Shown here one piece after another: positions 50,111 to 59,449 of a stretch of 64,000 bases of DNA. The first letter of the stretch is position 1; the number at the start of each line of letters is the position of its first letter. Origin of the DNA: SCQP01 sp050747745 (GTDB lineage Bacteria > Acidobacteriota > Terriglobia > Terriglobales > SCQP01). Position numbers and translations under genes: made by a program. Below the pieces are notes generated by a model. It had not been told where the DNA came from. It saw only the letters and a list, made by a program, of their open reading frames with translations, and ran no database searches. The stretch spans positions 1-64,000 of the forward strand of contig JBOGKM010000104.1 of NCBI GenBank assembly GCA_050747745.1. Direction: 5' to 3'.

Positions 50111-51739
50111 TTATCCGATGCTCAATTTGGCTCCCCGAATGCCCTGCTGGCGCGAGAGTACGTAGTCGAAAATCACGCGCGAAATGTAGACGGCCGTAAA
50201 TAAGTTCGCCAGCAGGCCGACGATCAGGGTAACGGCAAATCCCTTGATCGCGCCGGTGCCGAACAGAAACAGGAAAATGGCGCTCACGATGGTGGTGACG
50301 TGAGTATCCAAAATGGTGATGAAGGCCTGGCGGAAGCCGATGTCCACGGAAGCGGGCACACTTTTCCCATGGCGCATCTCCTCGCGTATTCGCTCGAAAA
50401 TGAGCACGTTGGCGTCAACCGCCATGCCGATGGTCAAAATGATGCCGGCTATTCCCGGCAGCGTGAGGGTGGCCGAAGCGACGGCCATAAACGCCATCAG
50501 AATGACAAGGTTGAGCACCAGGGCGACGACGGCATTGATGCCGGCGCCGTGATAGTAGATCAACATGAAACCGGCTACCAGCAGGAAGCCGACAATAGCG
50601 GCGAGCACGCCTTCGCGAATGGAATCGGCCCCGAGGGAAGGACCCACGGCTTCGTCTTCCAGGTAGGTAATGGAGGCCGGCAGGGCGCCGGAGCGCAGAA
50701 TCAGGGCTAGATCAGAGGCTTGCTGCTGGGTGAAGTTGCCGGTGATCTGGCCGTTGTCGTCAATGCGCTGCTGGATGGTGGCATACTCCTGGACCTGGTT
50801 GTCGAGCACGATGGCCAGGGGCTGGTTGATGTGGGCGGCGGTGAAATTCCCGAAGCGCTTGCCGGCGGCGGTGGTGAGGGTGAAGTTCACATCCACGCGG
50901 CCGTTCTGGTCCACACCGGCTTCGGCGTCCCGCAGATCGCTGCCGCTGACAGCGGAGCTGCGGGTAACCACGTAGTATTCGGCACCGCTGCTTTCGGCAC
51001 CGCCGATATTTTTGCCGGGCAGAATCACGGCGTTTTCCGGCAGAATGCCGCCGTACTGCGCGCGCGCCGCCGCCGCGCTGGAAAAGGGCCCGGCCAGGCC
51101 CAGCCGCAACTGCAACTGCGCGGTCTCCTGCATGACCTGCTTGACGCGGGCCGGATCGGTCACGCCCGGCAGCTGCACCAGAATCTGATATGCCCCGAGG
51201 CCGTGCTGTTGCACCGTGGGCTCGGTGACGCCCAACGCGTCAATGCGGTTTTTGATGGTTTCGATGGACTGAGTGAGGGCGCGGCTCTTGATGGTGGATT
51301 GCGCCGTCGAGGTCATGTCCATGTAGTAAGCGTTGGTTCCCGCGGGACCGAGGGTATAGTCGGTGCCGAGATCGTTCTGCACGGCAGTACGGAAGTCGCC
51401 GACGCGGTTCGCGTCGAGGCCGGTAATCTCGATCCGGCCAGGCTGGCCTTGGGGATTGGGCTGCAGAAGCGAGCTGAAGGCGATGCCTTTGCCGGTAAGA
51501 TCCTCGCGCAGCCGTTGCATGGCCTGCTGATCCTGGGCGCGCACGGCGTCATCGGCATGCACTTGCAAAATCAGGTGGGTGCCACCTTGCAAATCGAGGC
51601 CAAGGTGAACGCGGCTGATCATGGAAGTTTTCCAGGACTGCCAACCCAGCCCTTTGGGAATGCCGGTAATGGCCAGGATACAGATCACGATGACCACCAC
51701 GATGAAGACCGACTTGCCGAGAAGGACACGCTTGTTCAT
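50111..51739 (-). CDS. secD: Protein translocase subunit SecD
   Basis: The 542-residue protein has an N-terminal span, the LGLDLQGGTHLILQVH motif (about 45-60), the periplasmic head (about 65-360) and five C-terminal spans with INAVVALVLNLVILMAFM and GIAGIILTIGMAVDANVLIFERIREE, which holds the family's proton-path Asp. It lies five bases downstream of yajC and 104 bases upstream of secF. Those 104 bases show no gene. Confidence 0.94.
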   Translation of the reverse strand: MNKRVLLGKSVFIVVVIVICILAITGIPKGLGWQSWKTSMISRVHLGLDLQGGTHLILQVHADDAVRAQDQQAMQRLREDLTGKGIAFSSLLQPNPQGQPGRIEITGLDANRVGDFRTAVQNDLGTDYTLGPAGTNAYYMDMTSTAQSTIKSRALTQSIETIKNRIDALGVTEPTVQQHGLGAYQILVQLPGVTDPARVKQVMQETAQLQLRLGLAGPFSSAAAARAQYGGILPENAVILPGKNIGGAESSGAEYYVVTRSSAVSGSDLRDAEAGVDQNGRVDVNFTLTTAAGKRFGNFTAAHINQPLAIVLDNQVQEYATIQQRIDDNGQITGNFTQQQASDLALILRSGALPASITYLEDEAVGPSLGADSIREGVLAAIVGFLLVAGFMLIYYHGAGINAVVALVLNLVILMAFMAVASATLTLPGIAGIILTIGMAVDANVLIFERIREEMRHGKSVPASVDIGFRQAFITILDTHVTTIVSAIFLFLFGTGAIKGFAVTLIVGLLANLFTAVYISRVIFDYVLSRQQGIRGAKLSIG

Positions 51740-51743
51740 GAGG

Positions 51744-52103
51744 CTACCGTGATGCGGTTTTGCCGCTCTGTTCGCCAGTGATTACCTGGGCGATGGCGGA
51801 GCGCACAAACTCCAATTTGATCTGATCGGGAGCAACCCGGAGCTGCAAACTGTCATCTTTGATGCTAATGATAGTGCCGCGAATGCCGCCCGAGGTGACG
51901 ACGCGGTCGCCGGTTTTTAGCTCGCGATGCATTTTCTGGACTTTTTTCTGGCGCCGCTGCACGGGCATGATGAGCAGAAAGTAAAAAATCGCGAACACGG
52001 CCAAAATCATCACTAGGCCGAGGCCGCCGCCCTCGGCCGGCTGCGCCGCCCACATCGCTGCCAGCGAGGCAGGCATTCCCGCATTCAACCACGCGATCAA
52101 CAA
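51744..52103 (-). CDS. yajC: Preprotein translocase subunit YajC
   Basis: The 119-residue protein has one span (LGLVMILAVFAIFYFLLIMPVQRRQKK) and the YajC domain ELKTGDRVVTSGGIRGTIISIKDD. The start is a TTG at 52103; a later ATG (residue 10) would also leave the span intact. It heads yajC-secD-secF and lies 32 bases downstream of tgt, the usual tgt-yajC-secD-secF order. Confidence 0.92.
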   Translation of the reverse strand: MLIAWLNAGMPASLAAMWAAQPAEGGGLGLVMILAVFAIFYFLLIMPVQRRQKKVQKMHRELKTGDRVVTSGGIRGTIISIKDDSLQLRVAPDQIKLEFVRSAIAQVITGEQSGKTASR

Positions 52104-52135
52104 TTGCTACTCTGGCTCCTGGTCTAGAGATTACT

Positions 52136-53251
52136 TCAGGCAGGGATCTCCCCAAGTTGGATAGCATGACGAAGTTGCCGCATGCTGTCAAGGTAGTGGT
52201 AGAGATTGTGGTGGGTAAGCAGGATGGCGGCGAGCATTTCGCCGGTCTGGGCGAGGTGGCGTAAATAGGCACGGGAATAGCGGGAACATACGCTGCAGGC
52301 GCAAGTGGCGTCGAGCGGCTCACGGTCGTCGGCATAGCGGGAGTTGCGGATCACCAGCGGACCGCTGGAGGTAAAGGCCACCCCGTTGCGGCCATTGCGC
52401 GTGGGCAGCACGCAGTCGAACATGTCCACTCCCAATTCCACGTAGCGACGCAACTCGGCAGGGGTGCCCACGCCCATGAGGTAGCGCGGTTTATCGGCGG
52501 GCAACGACTCCAGTGCTGCCGCCACGGCGGCCTCGCTCAGTTCGCGCGGCTCGCCCACCGAGACGCCGCCAATCGCATGGCCGGGCAAATCGAGCGCACT
52601 CACGCGCTCGGCGGCCTCGCGGCGCAAGTCGGGGAACATACCTCCTTGCACGATGCCGAACAGAGCGCCGGCCGAGGCCGCGCCCCCGGGCGGCTGCCAA
52701 GCCTGACGGCTCCGCTCCAACCAGCGCAGGGTGCGATCGAGGGAGGCGCGTGCCTGATCGAGGGTGGCGGGCCAGGGAGTGCAGTCGTCCAGCGCCATGC
52801 GAATGTCGGACCCCAGCGCCGCCTGAATTTCCATCGCCAGCTCGGGCGTGAGCAAGTGACGGCTGCCATCGAGGTGGGAGCGGAACTCGGCGCCTTCCTC
52901 GTGAATGCGGCTCAGTCCGCCGCCTCCGACTCCCAGGCTGAAGATCTGAAATCCGCCGCTGTCGGTAAGGATGGGATGCGGCCAGGCGGCGAAGCGGTGT
53001 AGCCCGCCCAGGCGCTGAATGCGTTCGTGACCGGGGCGGAGGTAGAGGTGATAGGCATTGGCAAGGATAATTTCCGCCCCCAGCGCCTCCAGCTCCGCCT
53101 GCGCGATGCCCTTGACCGTGGCGCGCGTGCCCACGGGCATGAAACAAGGCGTTTCCACCGTGCCGTGAGCCGTATGTAAGCGCCCCCGGCGCGGCCCCCG
53201 AGTCCAGCCCGATAATAGCTCAAAGCGAAAATCCGCCACCGGCGCAGGCAC
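52136..53251 (-). CDS. tgt: tRNA-guanine transglycosylase (queuine tRNA-ribosyltransferase)
   Basis: Tgt swaps guanine 34 for preQ1 in tRNAs with GUN anticodons; tRNA-Asp and tRNA-Asn in this window are such tRNAs. The 371-residue protein (GTG 53251) has ILTDSGGFQIFSLG with the catalytic-site Asp, FGIVQGG, GGVSVGE, the nucleophile Asp in DMFDCVLPTRNGRNG, and the zinc site C-A-C-S-V-C with a later His. The frame runs to 53302, but that would overlap the upstream YIP1 gene. It shares a pathway with queD/E/C at 58766-60506. Confidence 0.92.
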   Translation of the reverse strand: MPAPVADFRFELLSGWTRGPRRGRLHTAHGTVETPCFMPVGTRATVKGIAQAELEALGAEIILANAYHLYLRPGHERIQRLGGLHRFAAWPHPILTDSGGFQIFSLGVGGGGLSRIHEEGAEFRSHLDGSRHLLTPELAMEIQAALGSDIRMALDDCTPWPATLDQARASLDRTLRWLERSRQAWQPPGGAASAGALFGIVQGGMFPDLRREAAERVSALDLPGHAIGGVSVGEPRELSEAAVAAALESLPADKPRYLMGVGTPAELRRYVELGVDMFDCVLPTRNGRNGVAFTSSGPLVIRNSRYADDREPLDATCACSVCSRYSRAYLRHLAQTGEMLAAILLTHHNLYHYLDSMRQLRHAIQLGEIPA

Positions 53252-53256
53252 CAGCG

Positions 53257-54009
53257 CTACAGCGCTGAAAGGCCTGAAAATATCAGAATGCACAACAACC
53301 ACAGCGCCACCACCACGCTGGTGGAAGCCCCGACTCGGCCCTTTTTTCCGCCCAGTTTCGCCAGACCGACGCCGAGCAGGATTACGGTCCAGATCGCGAA
53401 TAGGTCAACGTGCGTGCCCAGCGCGTAGAGAAATTTCGAGGTGGTGTTTTTGTCGAGGTAAAAACCGATATTGGTGCCCACCAGGTTGGTGAATTGCAGG
53501 CTGGTGGGATTGGGTGAGGCCAGCACGACGATGAACTCGATGATCGAATACAGTGTCATCGCCAGGAACGCGTAGCTGACCATGGCCAGCGATTGCTTGT
53601 AATTGGCCTGATAACCGAGCAGAAAATTCGCCAGTCCCAGAAAGATTGCGGCAATGATCAGAATGTAGATGATGGTCAGCACCGGGGCGGCCAGGAAGCT
53701 GATTTTCATGCCTACCGCCATCACCTTCAGCGTCGTCTGCAACTGAGCCGCCGACAACGCTTGGGTGTTGGGGCTTTGCGCCAGCGCGGTGCGCGCCATG
53801 GTGTAAACGCCAATGCGGTTCACCAAGGTGACGCCAAAGATGAAGCTGATCACTATCTCCACACACCAGCAGAGAATGAAGTGCGGGTCCTCGGACAGTT
53901 CGTTGAAGGTGGCGCCCGGGGAGGCAAACACGCTGAACAGGCGGCTCAGCGATGTGGTGCGTTTGGGCGGCGCAGTTTTGCCGGTAGCAAGCGGGATATC
54001 GGGCGTCAT
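53257..54009 (-). CDS. YIP1-family membrane protein
   Basis: The 250-residue protein has a cytoplasmic N-terminus with SRLFSVFASPGATFNELSED, the usual opening of bacterial YIP1 proteins, and about five membrane spans (ILCWCVEIVISFIFGVTLV, PVLTIIYILIIAAIFLGLANFL, YAFLAMTLYSIIEFIVVLA and two more). The role in bacteria is unknown. It sits six bases before tgt and eight bases after the ABC ATPase genes, in the same run. Confidence 0.8.
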   Translation of the reverse strand: MTPDIPLATGKTAPPKRTTSLSRLFSVFASPGATFNELSEDPHFILCWCVEIVISFIFGVTLVNRIGVYTMARTALAQSPNTQALSAAQLQTTLKVMAVGMKISFLAAPVLTIIYILIIAAIFLGLANFLLGYQANYKQSLAMVSYAFLAMTLYSIIEFIVVLASPNPTSLQFTNLVGTNIGFYLDKNTTSKFLYALGTHVDLFAIWTVILLGVGLAKLGGKKGRVGASTSVVVALWLLCILIFSGLSAL

Positions 54010-54016
54010 CTGGAGA

Positions 54017-54853
54017 TTATACGGCGTGGGCGGACTCGGCCGGGGGCCAGGGCAGGCAGGCGGCCAGGAGTTGGCGCGTCAGCTCGGCCTGTGGCGCGGC
54101 CAGCACCGCGGCGGTGGGACCGGTTTCGACAATGCGTGCGCCTCCGGCGCCGGGTGCAAGCACGGCGAGGCGTTGCGCCCAGGCCGCCACCTGGGGCAAC
54201 TGATGGGAGACCAGCAGGCAGGCGAGGCCTTGGGCGCGTTGCAGCGCAAGCAACTGGGCCAGCACCTGGGAGCCGGTGGCCGCATCGAGGGCGGCCACCG
54301 GCTCGTCGGCGACCAGCAAGCAAGGGCCGGGCGCCAGGGCGCGCGCCAGGGCCACGCGCTGCCGCTGACCGCCGCTGAGCTGGTGCGGCCAACGGCCGGC
54401 CAGATCGGGCGCGAGGCCGGCGCGTTCGAGCCAGGGGGCGGCCTGGCGCGCTCGCCAAGCCTGGCGGCGAGCGCCCCATCGGCGGCATCCGGGCCGGTAG
54501 CCCTGGATTTCGAGGCCCTCGCACACGATAGCCGCCACGGTGTGCTGTGGATCGAGCGCGCGTTGGGGATCCTGCTGGACCCATCCCAGGCGGGCGCGCA
54601 GCCGCCGCAACTCCGCGCGGTTCAGGCGCGCCAAGGGGCGGCCCTCGACCCAGACCTCACCTTCGGCGGCGGGGATCAAGCCCAGGGCCAGGCGCGCCAA
54701 GGTGGTTTTGCCTGCTCCGGATGGTCCCACCACGGCTAGGGTTTCGCCCGCAGCCAGGCGCAGCGAGATGCCGCGCACAATCCACCGCCCCCCCGCTCGC
54801 GCCCCCACGCCGCGCAGCTCCAGCACAGCTGAGGGCGCTGCCGCCGCCGTCAT
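54017..54853 (-). CDS. ABC transporter ATPase, Opp/Dpp type (second of pair)
   Basis: The 278-residue ATPase (ATG 54853, GGAG six bases upstream) has Walker A GPSGAGKTT, signature LSGGQRQRVALARAL and Walker B LLVADEPVAALD. GWVQQDPQRALDPQHTV is the Q-loop typical of oligopeptide/nickel importers. It overlaps the first ATPase gene by ATGA, so the two are made together, as OppD/OppF pairs are. No permease or binding-protein gene is in the window. Confidence 0.82.
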   Translation of the reverse strand: MTAAAAPSAVLELRGVGARAGGRWIVRGISLRLAAGETLAVVGPSGAGKTTLARLALGLIPAAEGEVWVEGRPLARLNRAELRRLRARLGWVQQDPQRALDPQHTVAAIVCEGLEIQGYRPGCRRWGARRQAWRARQAAPWLERAGLAPDLAGRWPHQLSGGQRQRVALARALAPGPCLLVADEPVAALDAATGSQVLAQLLALQRAQGLACLLVSHQLPQVAAWAQRLAVLAPGAGGARIVETGPTAAVLAAPQAELTRQLLAACLPWPPAESAHAV

Positions 54854-55596
54854 GTCCGGCTCCAACCCGGCTGTTGCCGCACCAGCGCAGCGGTGTAGGC
54901 CGATTGCGGGCGGGTAAACACGCGCGCCACAGTTCCCTGCTCGACCACGCTGCCAGCGCGCAGCACCACCACCTGCTCGGCTATTTGCGCCGCCGCCGCC
55001 AAATCGTGCGTGACCCAGAGCAGGCCAAAACCGCTGCTGCGGCTCAGGTGCGCGATCAAGGCCAGCAATTGTGCCTGGTGCAGCGGATCCAGCGCCGAGG
55101 TGGGTTCATCGGCCAGCAGCATCTGCGGTCTGCGCGCCAGGGCCATCGCGATCAATAGCCGCTGCTGCATGCCGCCGGACCACTGGTGGGGATAGGAGTC
55201 GTGAGGGGCGTCGGCCAGGCCGGCCTGCGCCCATAACTGTTGAACGCGGGCGGGAACCGAGCCGCCAGGCAGGCACTCGCGCAGGTGGGCCGCGGCGGTG
55301 CGACGTGGATCCAGTGCCGCCGATGGTTCCTGGGGAATCAGCGCCAGCTCGCGCCGGCGCAGACGGCGCCACTCTGCGGGCGTACAGTCCAGGAGGTTGC
55401 GCCTTTGCCAGTCCACCCTCCCGGCGACCCGCATTTCCGGCGGCAGCAGCCCCAGGCAGGCGCCCAGCAGCGTCGTCTTGCCGCTCCCCGACTCGCCCAC
55501 CAGGGCCACCGCCGCGCCGCCGGACACCTCGAGCGACACCTCGCGCAGCAACTGCCGCCCCGCCACGCTCACGCTCAGATTTTCGATCCGCAGCAT
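54850..55596 (-). CDS. ABC transporter ATPase, Opp/Dpp type (first of pair)
   Basis: The 248-residue ATPase (ATG 55596) has Walker A GESGSGKTT, Q-loop LIPQEPSAALDPRRT, signature WSGGMQQRLLIAMAL, Walker B LLADEPTSALD and the switch His in WVTHD. This is the OppD/DppD pattern, but the chain is shorter than the usual 320 or so because the C-terminal cluster-binding extension is missing. The frame extends upstream to 55872 through the hydrolase gene, without protein-like sequence. Confidence 0.84.
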   Translation of the reverse strand: MLRIENLSVSVAGRQLLREVSLEVSGGAAVALVGESGSGKTTLLGACLGLLPPEMRVAGRVDWQRRNLLDCTPAEWRRLRRRELALIPQEPSAALDPRRTAAAHLRECLPGGSVPARVQQLWAQAGLADAPHDSYPHQWSGGMQQRLLIAMALARRPQMLLADEPTSALDPLHQAQLLALIAHLSRSSGFGLLWVTHDLAAAAQIAEQVVVLRAGSVVEQGTVARVFTRPQSAYTAALVRQQPGWSRT

Positions 55597-55607
55597 CGCT
55601 ATTGCCC

Positions 55608-56669
55608 CTATAAGTTCCGCCGCAGGAAGCGGGCCATCAGCCAGGCATCGGCAAATTTGAAGGGGAAACGGCCAATGGTGTAATGGCCGCAGGGCAGCGC
55701 CTGCGCCTTGTAATTCAGCCCCATGCGCGCAAACCGCTGCACCACCTCGCGGGAGAACTCGGGCAGAAAACAGGGATCGTATCGCGCCCACAGCAGCAAG
55801 CTGCGTTTGGGCGCGATACGGTCGACAGCGGCGAACCGTTCCAGGTAGCTGGCCGGGCTGATGCTGCGCCACGCCTCGCGCAACTCGTCCTGGCTGATAT
55901 ACGGTTCCAAGCTGCGGCGGACGTGGCTGGTCGCCAGACCGGTCCAGACGACGTCGCCAAAATACAGCGAGATATGGTTGAACACATTGACGCGCAAGCG
56001 GGGCTCATGCGCGCTTGCCAGTAAGGCGTAGCAGGAACCGAGGCTGGTACCGACAATGCCCAGCGAGGCGTAGCCCTGGGACTGCAGCCAGTCCAGGCTG
56101 GCGCGGATATCGCACACCGCCTGGCGGGCAGCATGGATGGTGCGGCCGATGTTGGCATCCACGGTGTATTCGGCGCGTTTCAGCTCCGCCGGCATGCGGC
56201 GGTCATGGTAAGGCATGCTCAGCCGCAACGCGCTCACGCCCGCACGCTGAAAAATGCGACTGAGTCCCACATGGCTTTGGCCATCGGCGTTCCATTGCGC
56301 GATCACCACCACCGCGCGTTTTTTGGCGCCGTCAGCCGGGAGCCACCGTCCCCAGACGGTCTGATTTTCCGGCCAGGGCGTCGCCACCGGCGAAGGAAAC
56401 CGCAACCATTCCCCCTCCCGCCGGTAATCGGTCACGCGGGGATAGGAAAAAAACGCTTCACTCTTGCCCAGCACGCGCTCGTTCCATTGCCGCAGGCCGG
56501 GCACGGCGCCGGCCGCCAGCGTGCCCGGCGGCCAGGCGGTCAAGCCGTTCATGGGCGTCCGGCGCAGCCACTCCCCGCCCCAGGCAAACGGGGTCACGCG
56601 GCGATTTTGATCTACGCGATTGAGCCGCTGTTCCCAGCCCAGGATGAGGTTGGCGTAAGGATGCGGCAC
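55608..56669 (-). CDS. Alpha/beta-hydrolase family protein
   Basis: The 353-residue protein has an alpha/beta-hydrolase core: VVVIAQWNADGQSHVGLSRIF, LRLSMPYHDRRMP, the nucleophile elbow G-T-S-L-G-S (about 208-213) in LGIVGTSLGSCYALL, LLLWARYDPCFLP with the acid, and the His in LPCGHYTIGRFPFK. It has an N-terminal extension of about 100 residues. Substrate unknown. The start is a GTG at 56669. It ends 11 bases before the ATPase pair. Confidence 0.75.
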   Translation of the reverse strand: MPHPYANLILGWEQRLNRVDQNRRVTPFAWGGEWLRRTPMNGLTAWPPGTLAAGAVPGLRQWNERVLGKSEAFFSYPRVTDYRREGEWLRFPSPVATPWPENQTVWGRWLPADGAKKRAVVVIAQWNADGQSHVGLSRIFQRAGVSALRLSMPYHDRRMPAELKRAEYTVDANIGRTIHAARQAVCDIRASLDWLQSQGYASLGIVGTSLGSCYALLASAHEPRLRVNVFNHISLYFGDVVWTGLATSHVRRSLEPYISQDELREAWRSISPASYLERFAAVDRIAPKRSLLLWARYDPCFLPEFSREVVQRFARMGLNYKAQALPCGHYTIGRFPFKFADAWLMARFLRRNL

Positions 56670-56793
56670 CGGAGAATCAGTAACCTCAGTTTGGCATGCG
56701 GCTTGCAGTCGGTCAATATAGAGGGGACGTGAGGCGGCCTGAAAACAAGCTACACTGGCCTAGTTTCGCGTACTTTTTACGCACGGAGGAAAT

Positions 56794-57696
56794 ATGCCCT
56801 ACCGCAATTGGACTGCGGCCGGCGCCGCGGTGCTGGTGGCGCTGGCCATGGCCGGCTGTTCGAAGAGCAACGCCGGCAGCCAGGACCAGGCGATTACCCA
56901 GGTGGTGCAGAAAAAACTGAACGCCGATACTGCGCTAGCCGGCGACAATATCACAGCCTCGACCCAGAATGGCGTAGTCACGCTCACGGGCACGGTGACC
57001 AGCAACGCGGCGCGCGCCGCCGCCGCCCAGGACGCGCGACTGCCGGGCGTGACGCAGGTGGACGACGAAATTGCCACCAACACGCCCGCCACCGACGCCA
57101 GCATGCGCCGGGGCCAGGCGCCCGACGCCGCAGCCGCAACTGCGCCGGCGGCTCCCGCGCCGCCGGCTACGGTAGAGATTTCCAGCGGTCGCACCCTGTC
57201 GGTTCGCCTGGCGCAGGCGCTGAGCTCCTCCCATGCGCAGGCCGGTCAAAGCTGGCAAGGTCAGGTATCCAAACCGCTGCTGGTGAACGGGCAAATCGCG
57301 ATTCCGCAAGGCGCCGCGGTGGACGGAACGATCGTGGCGGCCGATGCAGCAGGGCATTTCAAGGGAGAGTCGCGGCTGGTGCTCAAGCTGACCACGCTGG
57401 AATTCGACGGCTCTTCTTATGATTTATCCAGCCGTGAGCTGGTGCGTGAAAGCAGCAGCCGCGGCAAAAACAGCGCCGAGAAAATCGGCGGCGGAGCGGC
57501 CCTGGGTGCGCTGATCGGCGCACTCGCCGGACACGGCAAAGGCGCCGCGATCGGCGCTGCGGCTGGCGCGGGTACAGGCACCGCGGTACAGGCGTTCACC
57601 AAGGCGGCTGCAGTCAATCTGGCCGCGGAAACTGTGCTGAACTTTACCCTGTCGGCGCCCTTGAAAGTGGTTCCGGCCGCCGCCGTCCGCCAGTAA
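56794..57696 (+). CDS. BON-domain lipoprotein
   Basis: The 300-residue protein has a lipoprotein signal ending VALAMAGC, a BON domain (about 30-95; DTALAGDNITASTQNGVVTLTGTV, ARLPGVTQVDDEI), a Pro/Ala linker and a C-terminal region with RTLSVRLAQALSSSHAQAGQSW and a Gly/Ala-rich glycine-zipper-like stretch (GGGAALGALIGALAGHGKGAAIGAAAGAGTG). BON domains bind membranes or phospholipids. GGAGG lies five bases before the ATG. It probably sits at the envelope. It faces the next gene tail to tail, 14 bases apart. Confidence 0.8.
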   Translation: MPYRNWTAAGAAVLVALAMAGCSKSNAGSQDQAITQVVQKKLNADTALAGDNITASTQNGVVTLTGTVTSNAARAAAAQDARLPGVTQVDDEIATNTPATDASMRRGQAPDAAAATAPAAPAPPATVEISSGRTLSVRLAQALSSSHAQAGQSWQGQVSKPLLVNGQIAIPQGAAVDGTIVAADAAGHFKGESRLVLKLTTLEFDGSSYDLSSRELVRESSSRGKNSAEKIGGGAALGALIGALAGHGKGAAIGAAAGAGTGTAVQAFTKAAAVNLAAETVLNFTLSAPLKVVPAAAVRQ

Positions 57697-57710
57697 AAAG
57701 GCCGCCAGCG

Positions 57711-58769
57711 CTATTCGCCTCCGCCTAACTGTTGCAGCGCCGCTTTTGCAGTGGCAGCATTTTGGGTGTTGGGCGCCAACTGAATCACCTTTTGCAGGGC
57801 CTCCTTGGTTCCGGGAACCGGAAGCATCTTGTTGGTTTTCGGGTCGGTACCAGCCTGGCCGAGCAGCGACATGGCGTCTTCATACCAGGCGTCGGCATCG
57901 CTCGGATCCAACTTGGTGACCTTGTCGAAAGCCGCCGAAGCCCCCTTGAGGTCGCCCTTGTTCATCAGCACCACGCCCTCGTTGTAAATGGCCATTTTGG
58001 CTGCCGTCGGATCCATCTGCGCCGCCTTGTTGTAAGCTGCGGCCGCGCCCGCAGTATCGCCAGCCTCGGCCAGCGCCGAGCCCATGTTGATTTCGTAACC
58101 GGCGTCGGTCGGCTTGAGCGCAATCGCCTTGGCATAGGCGTCAGCAGCCTGCTTGTACTGCTTGGCCCCGGCGTAGTCAGCCGCCAAGTTGGCGTAGATG
58201 ATGTCGTGCGTTTGATCGATCGCCACCGCTTGTTGCATCACTGCAATTGCCTGGGTGTACTGCTTGGCGTCCACCAACTGCTTATTTTGCGCCAGCAACG
58301 TGTTGAGCTTGCCAAACTTGGCGTTCTTTGCTTCCGCCTTCGTCTTGCGCGCCTTGTAGGCGGCGGCTTCCTCGGCGGACATGCCCTTGGGCGGCGGGCC
58401 GCCGGATTCGGCAGCGGCAATGACCGCCAAATTGACGGGGACGTTGTACATTTTCCCCGCCTCCAGCGCCATGCCGTCATGCACGTCAATGCTTTGCCCC
58501 ATGCTGGACATCACGCTCATGTTGTAGGTGCCACCGGGGACGTATCGGCTTTCAAACTGGCCCTTTTTGTTGGCCTTGAATTTGACAGGATTTTTGCCGT
58601 TGGACGGGGTTAGGGTGATCTGCGCATTGGGCAGCGGCTTGTTGTTCAACCCGATCACTTCGCCCTTCACACCCGCATATTGCTGTTGCGCCGCGGCCGG
58701 CAGCACAGCCAACCACAGCACCAGCAGCGCCGCTCCGCCCAGCCAGCCCAAACGTTCGATGGTTTTCAT
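57711..58769 (-). CDS. Exported TPR protein with carboxypeptidase-regulatory-like domain
   Basis: The 352-residue protein has a signal peptide (GGAALLVLWLAVLPAAAQ), a regulatory-like beta-sandwich (about 32-115; VKGEVIGLNNKPLPNAQITL), a Lys/Ala-rich helix and four or five TPRs (about 150-340; YTQAIAVMQQAVAIDQTHDIIYANLAADYAGAKQYKQAADAYAKAIALKPTDAGYEI). GAGGAG lies before the ATG, and the ATG overlaps the queC stop (ATGA), so it is coupled to the que operon. The same plan as 33524-34510. Role unknown. Confidence 0.8.
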   Translation of the reverse strand: MKTIERLGWLGGAALLVLWLAVLPAAAQQQYAGVKGEVIGLNNKPLPNAQITLTPSNGKNPVKFKANKKGQFESRYVPGGTYNMSVMSSMGQSIDVHDGMALEAGKMYNVPVNLAVIAAAESGGPPPKGMSAEEAAAYKARKTKAEAKNAKFGKLNTLLAQNKQLVDAKQYTQAIAVMQQAVAIDQTHDIIYANLAADYAGAKQYKQAADAYAKAIALKPTDAGYEINMGSALAEAGDTAGAAAAYNKAAQMDPTAAKMAIYNEGVVLMNKGDLKGASAAFDKVTKLDPSDADAWYEDAMSLLGQAGTDPKTNKMLPVPGTKEALQKVIQLAPNTQNAATAKAALQQLGGGE

Positions 58770-59449
58770 AGTTTCTCCTCAGCCGCATATGGGACCGGAT
58801 CGCTTGCCCCTGCCTGTCGAAACGCGCGGCGGCGCAACCGGCAACTGTCGCAGCGCCCGCAAGCCCGGCCGGAATTCTGGTAACAGGACCAAGATAAAGG
58901 AAACGGGGCATGAAGTTCAAGCCCAAGGCGAACAACGTCCGCCTTGCAGCGGTGCAGCAGCGGGGTCTGGAGGCGCACGCGTCCCGATTTCGTCCCCACC
59001 GCCAGCAGGCGATCAAAGGCCTCATAGTATTCCGGGCGGCAATCTGGATAGCCCGAGCTGTCCGGGGCAACCGCGCCGATGAACACCACTTCCGCGCCCA
59101 AAACCTCGGCCCAACTCACGCCCGCCGCCAACAGATGGGCATTGCGAAACGGCACATAGGTCACTGGAACGATGCTGGTGTCCACTCCCGACTCGGGTAC
59201 GGCGATGCTCGCGTCGGTGAGAGCTGATCCGCCAATCTGGCGGAAAAACTCGGTCCGGATGGTCAACCTCCGCGCGATGGCGTAATAATCCGCAATGGCG
59301 GTAAACGCCGCGCGCTCGCGTGCCTGGGTGCGCTGGCCGTAATCCAGGTGCAGGACGGCAGGATCGTAATCGCGCGCCGCCAGCGCCAGGCACACGCAAC
59401 TGTCCATGCCGCCGCTGAGCAGCACCACGGCGGTTGGCTTGGGGCTCAT
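58766..59449 (-). CDS. queC: 7-cyano-7-deazaguanine synthase
   Basis: QueC makes preQ0 from 7-carboxy-7-deazaguanine, ATP and ammonia. From the ATG at 59449 the protein has 227 residues, with the PP-loop LLSGGMDSCVCL (about 10-21), HLDYGQRTQ, and the zinc cysteines in SWSCYQNSGRACGRCDSC near the end. The ATG overlaps the queE stop by four bases. Length is normal. Confidence 0.94.
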   Translation of the reverse strand: MSPKPTAVVLLSGGMDSCVCLALAARDYDPAVLHLDYGQRTQARERAAFTAIADYYAIARRLTIRTEFFRQIGGSALTDASIAVPESGVDTSIVPVTYVPFRNAHLLAAGVSWAEVLGAEVVFIGAVAPDSSGYPDCRPEYYEAFDRLLAVGTKSGRVRLQTPLLHRCKADVVRLGLELHAPFPLSWSCYQNSGRACGRCDSCRLRRRAFRQAGASDPVPYAAEEKL

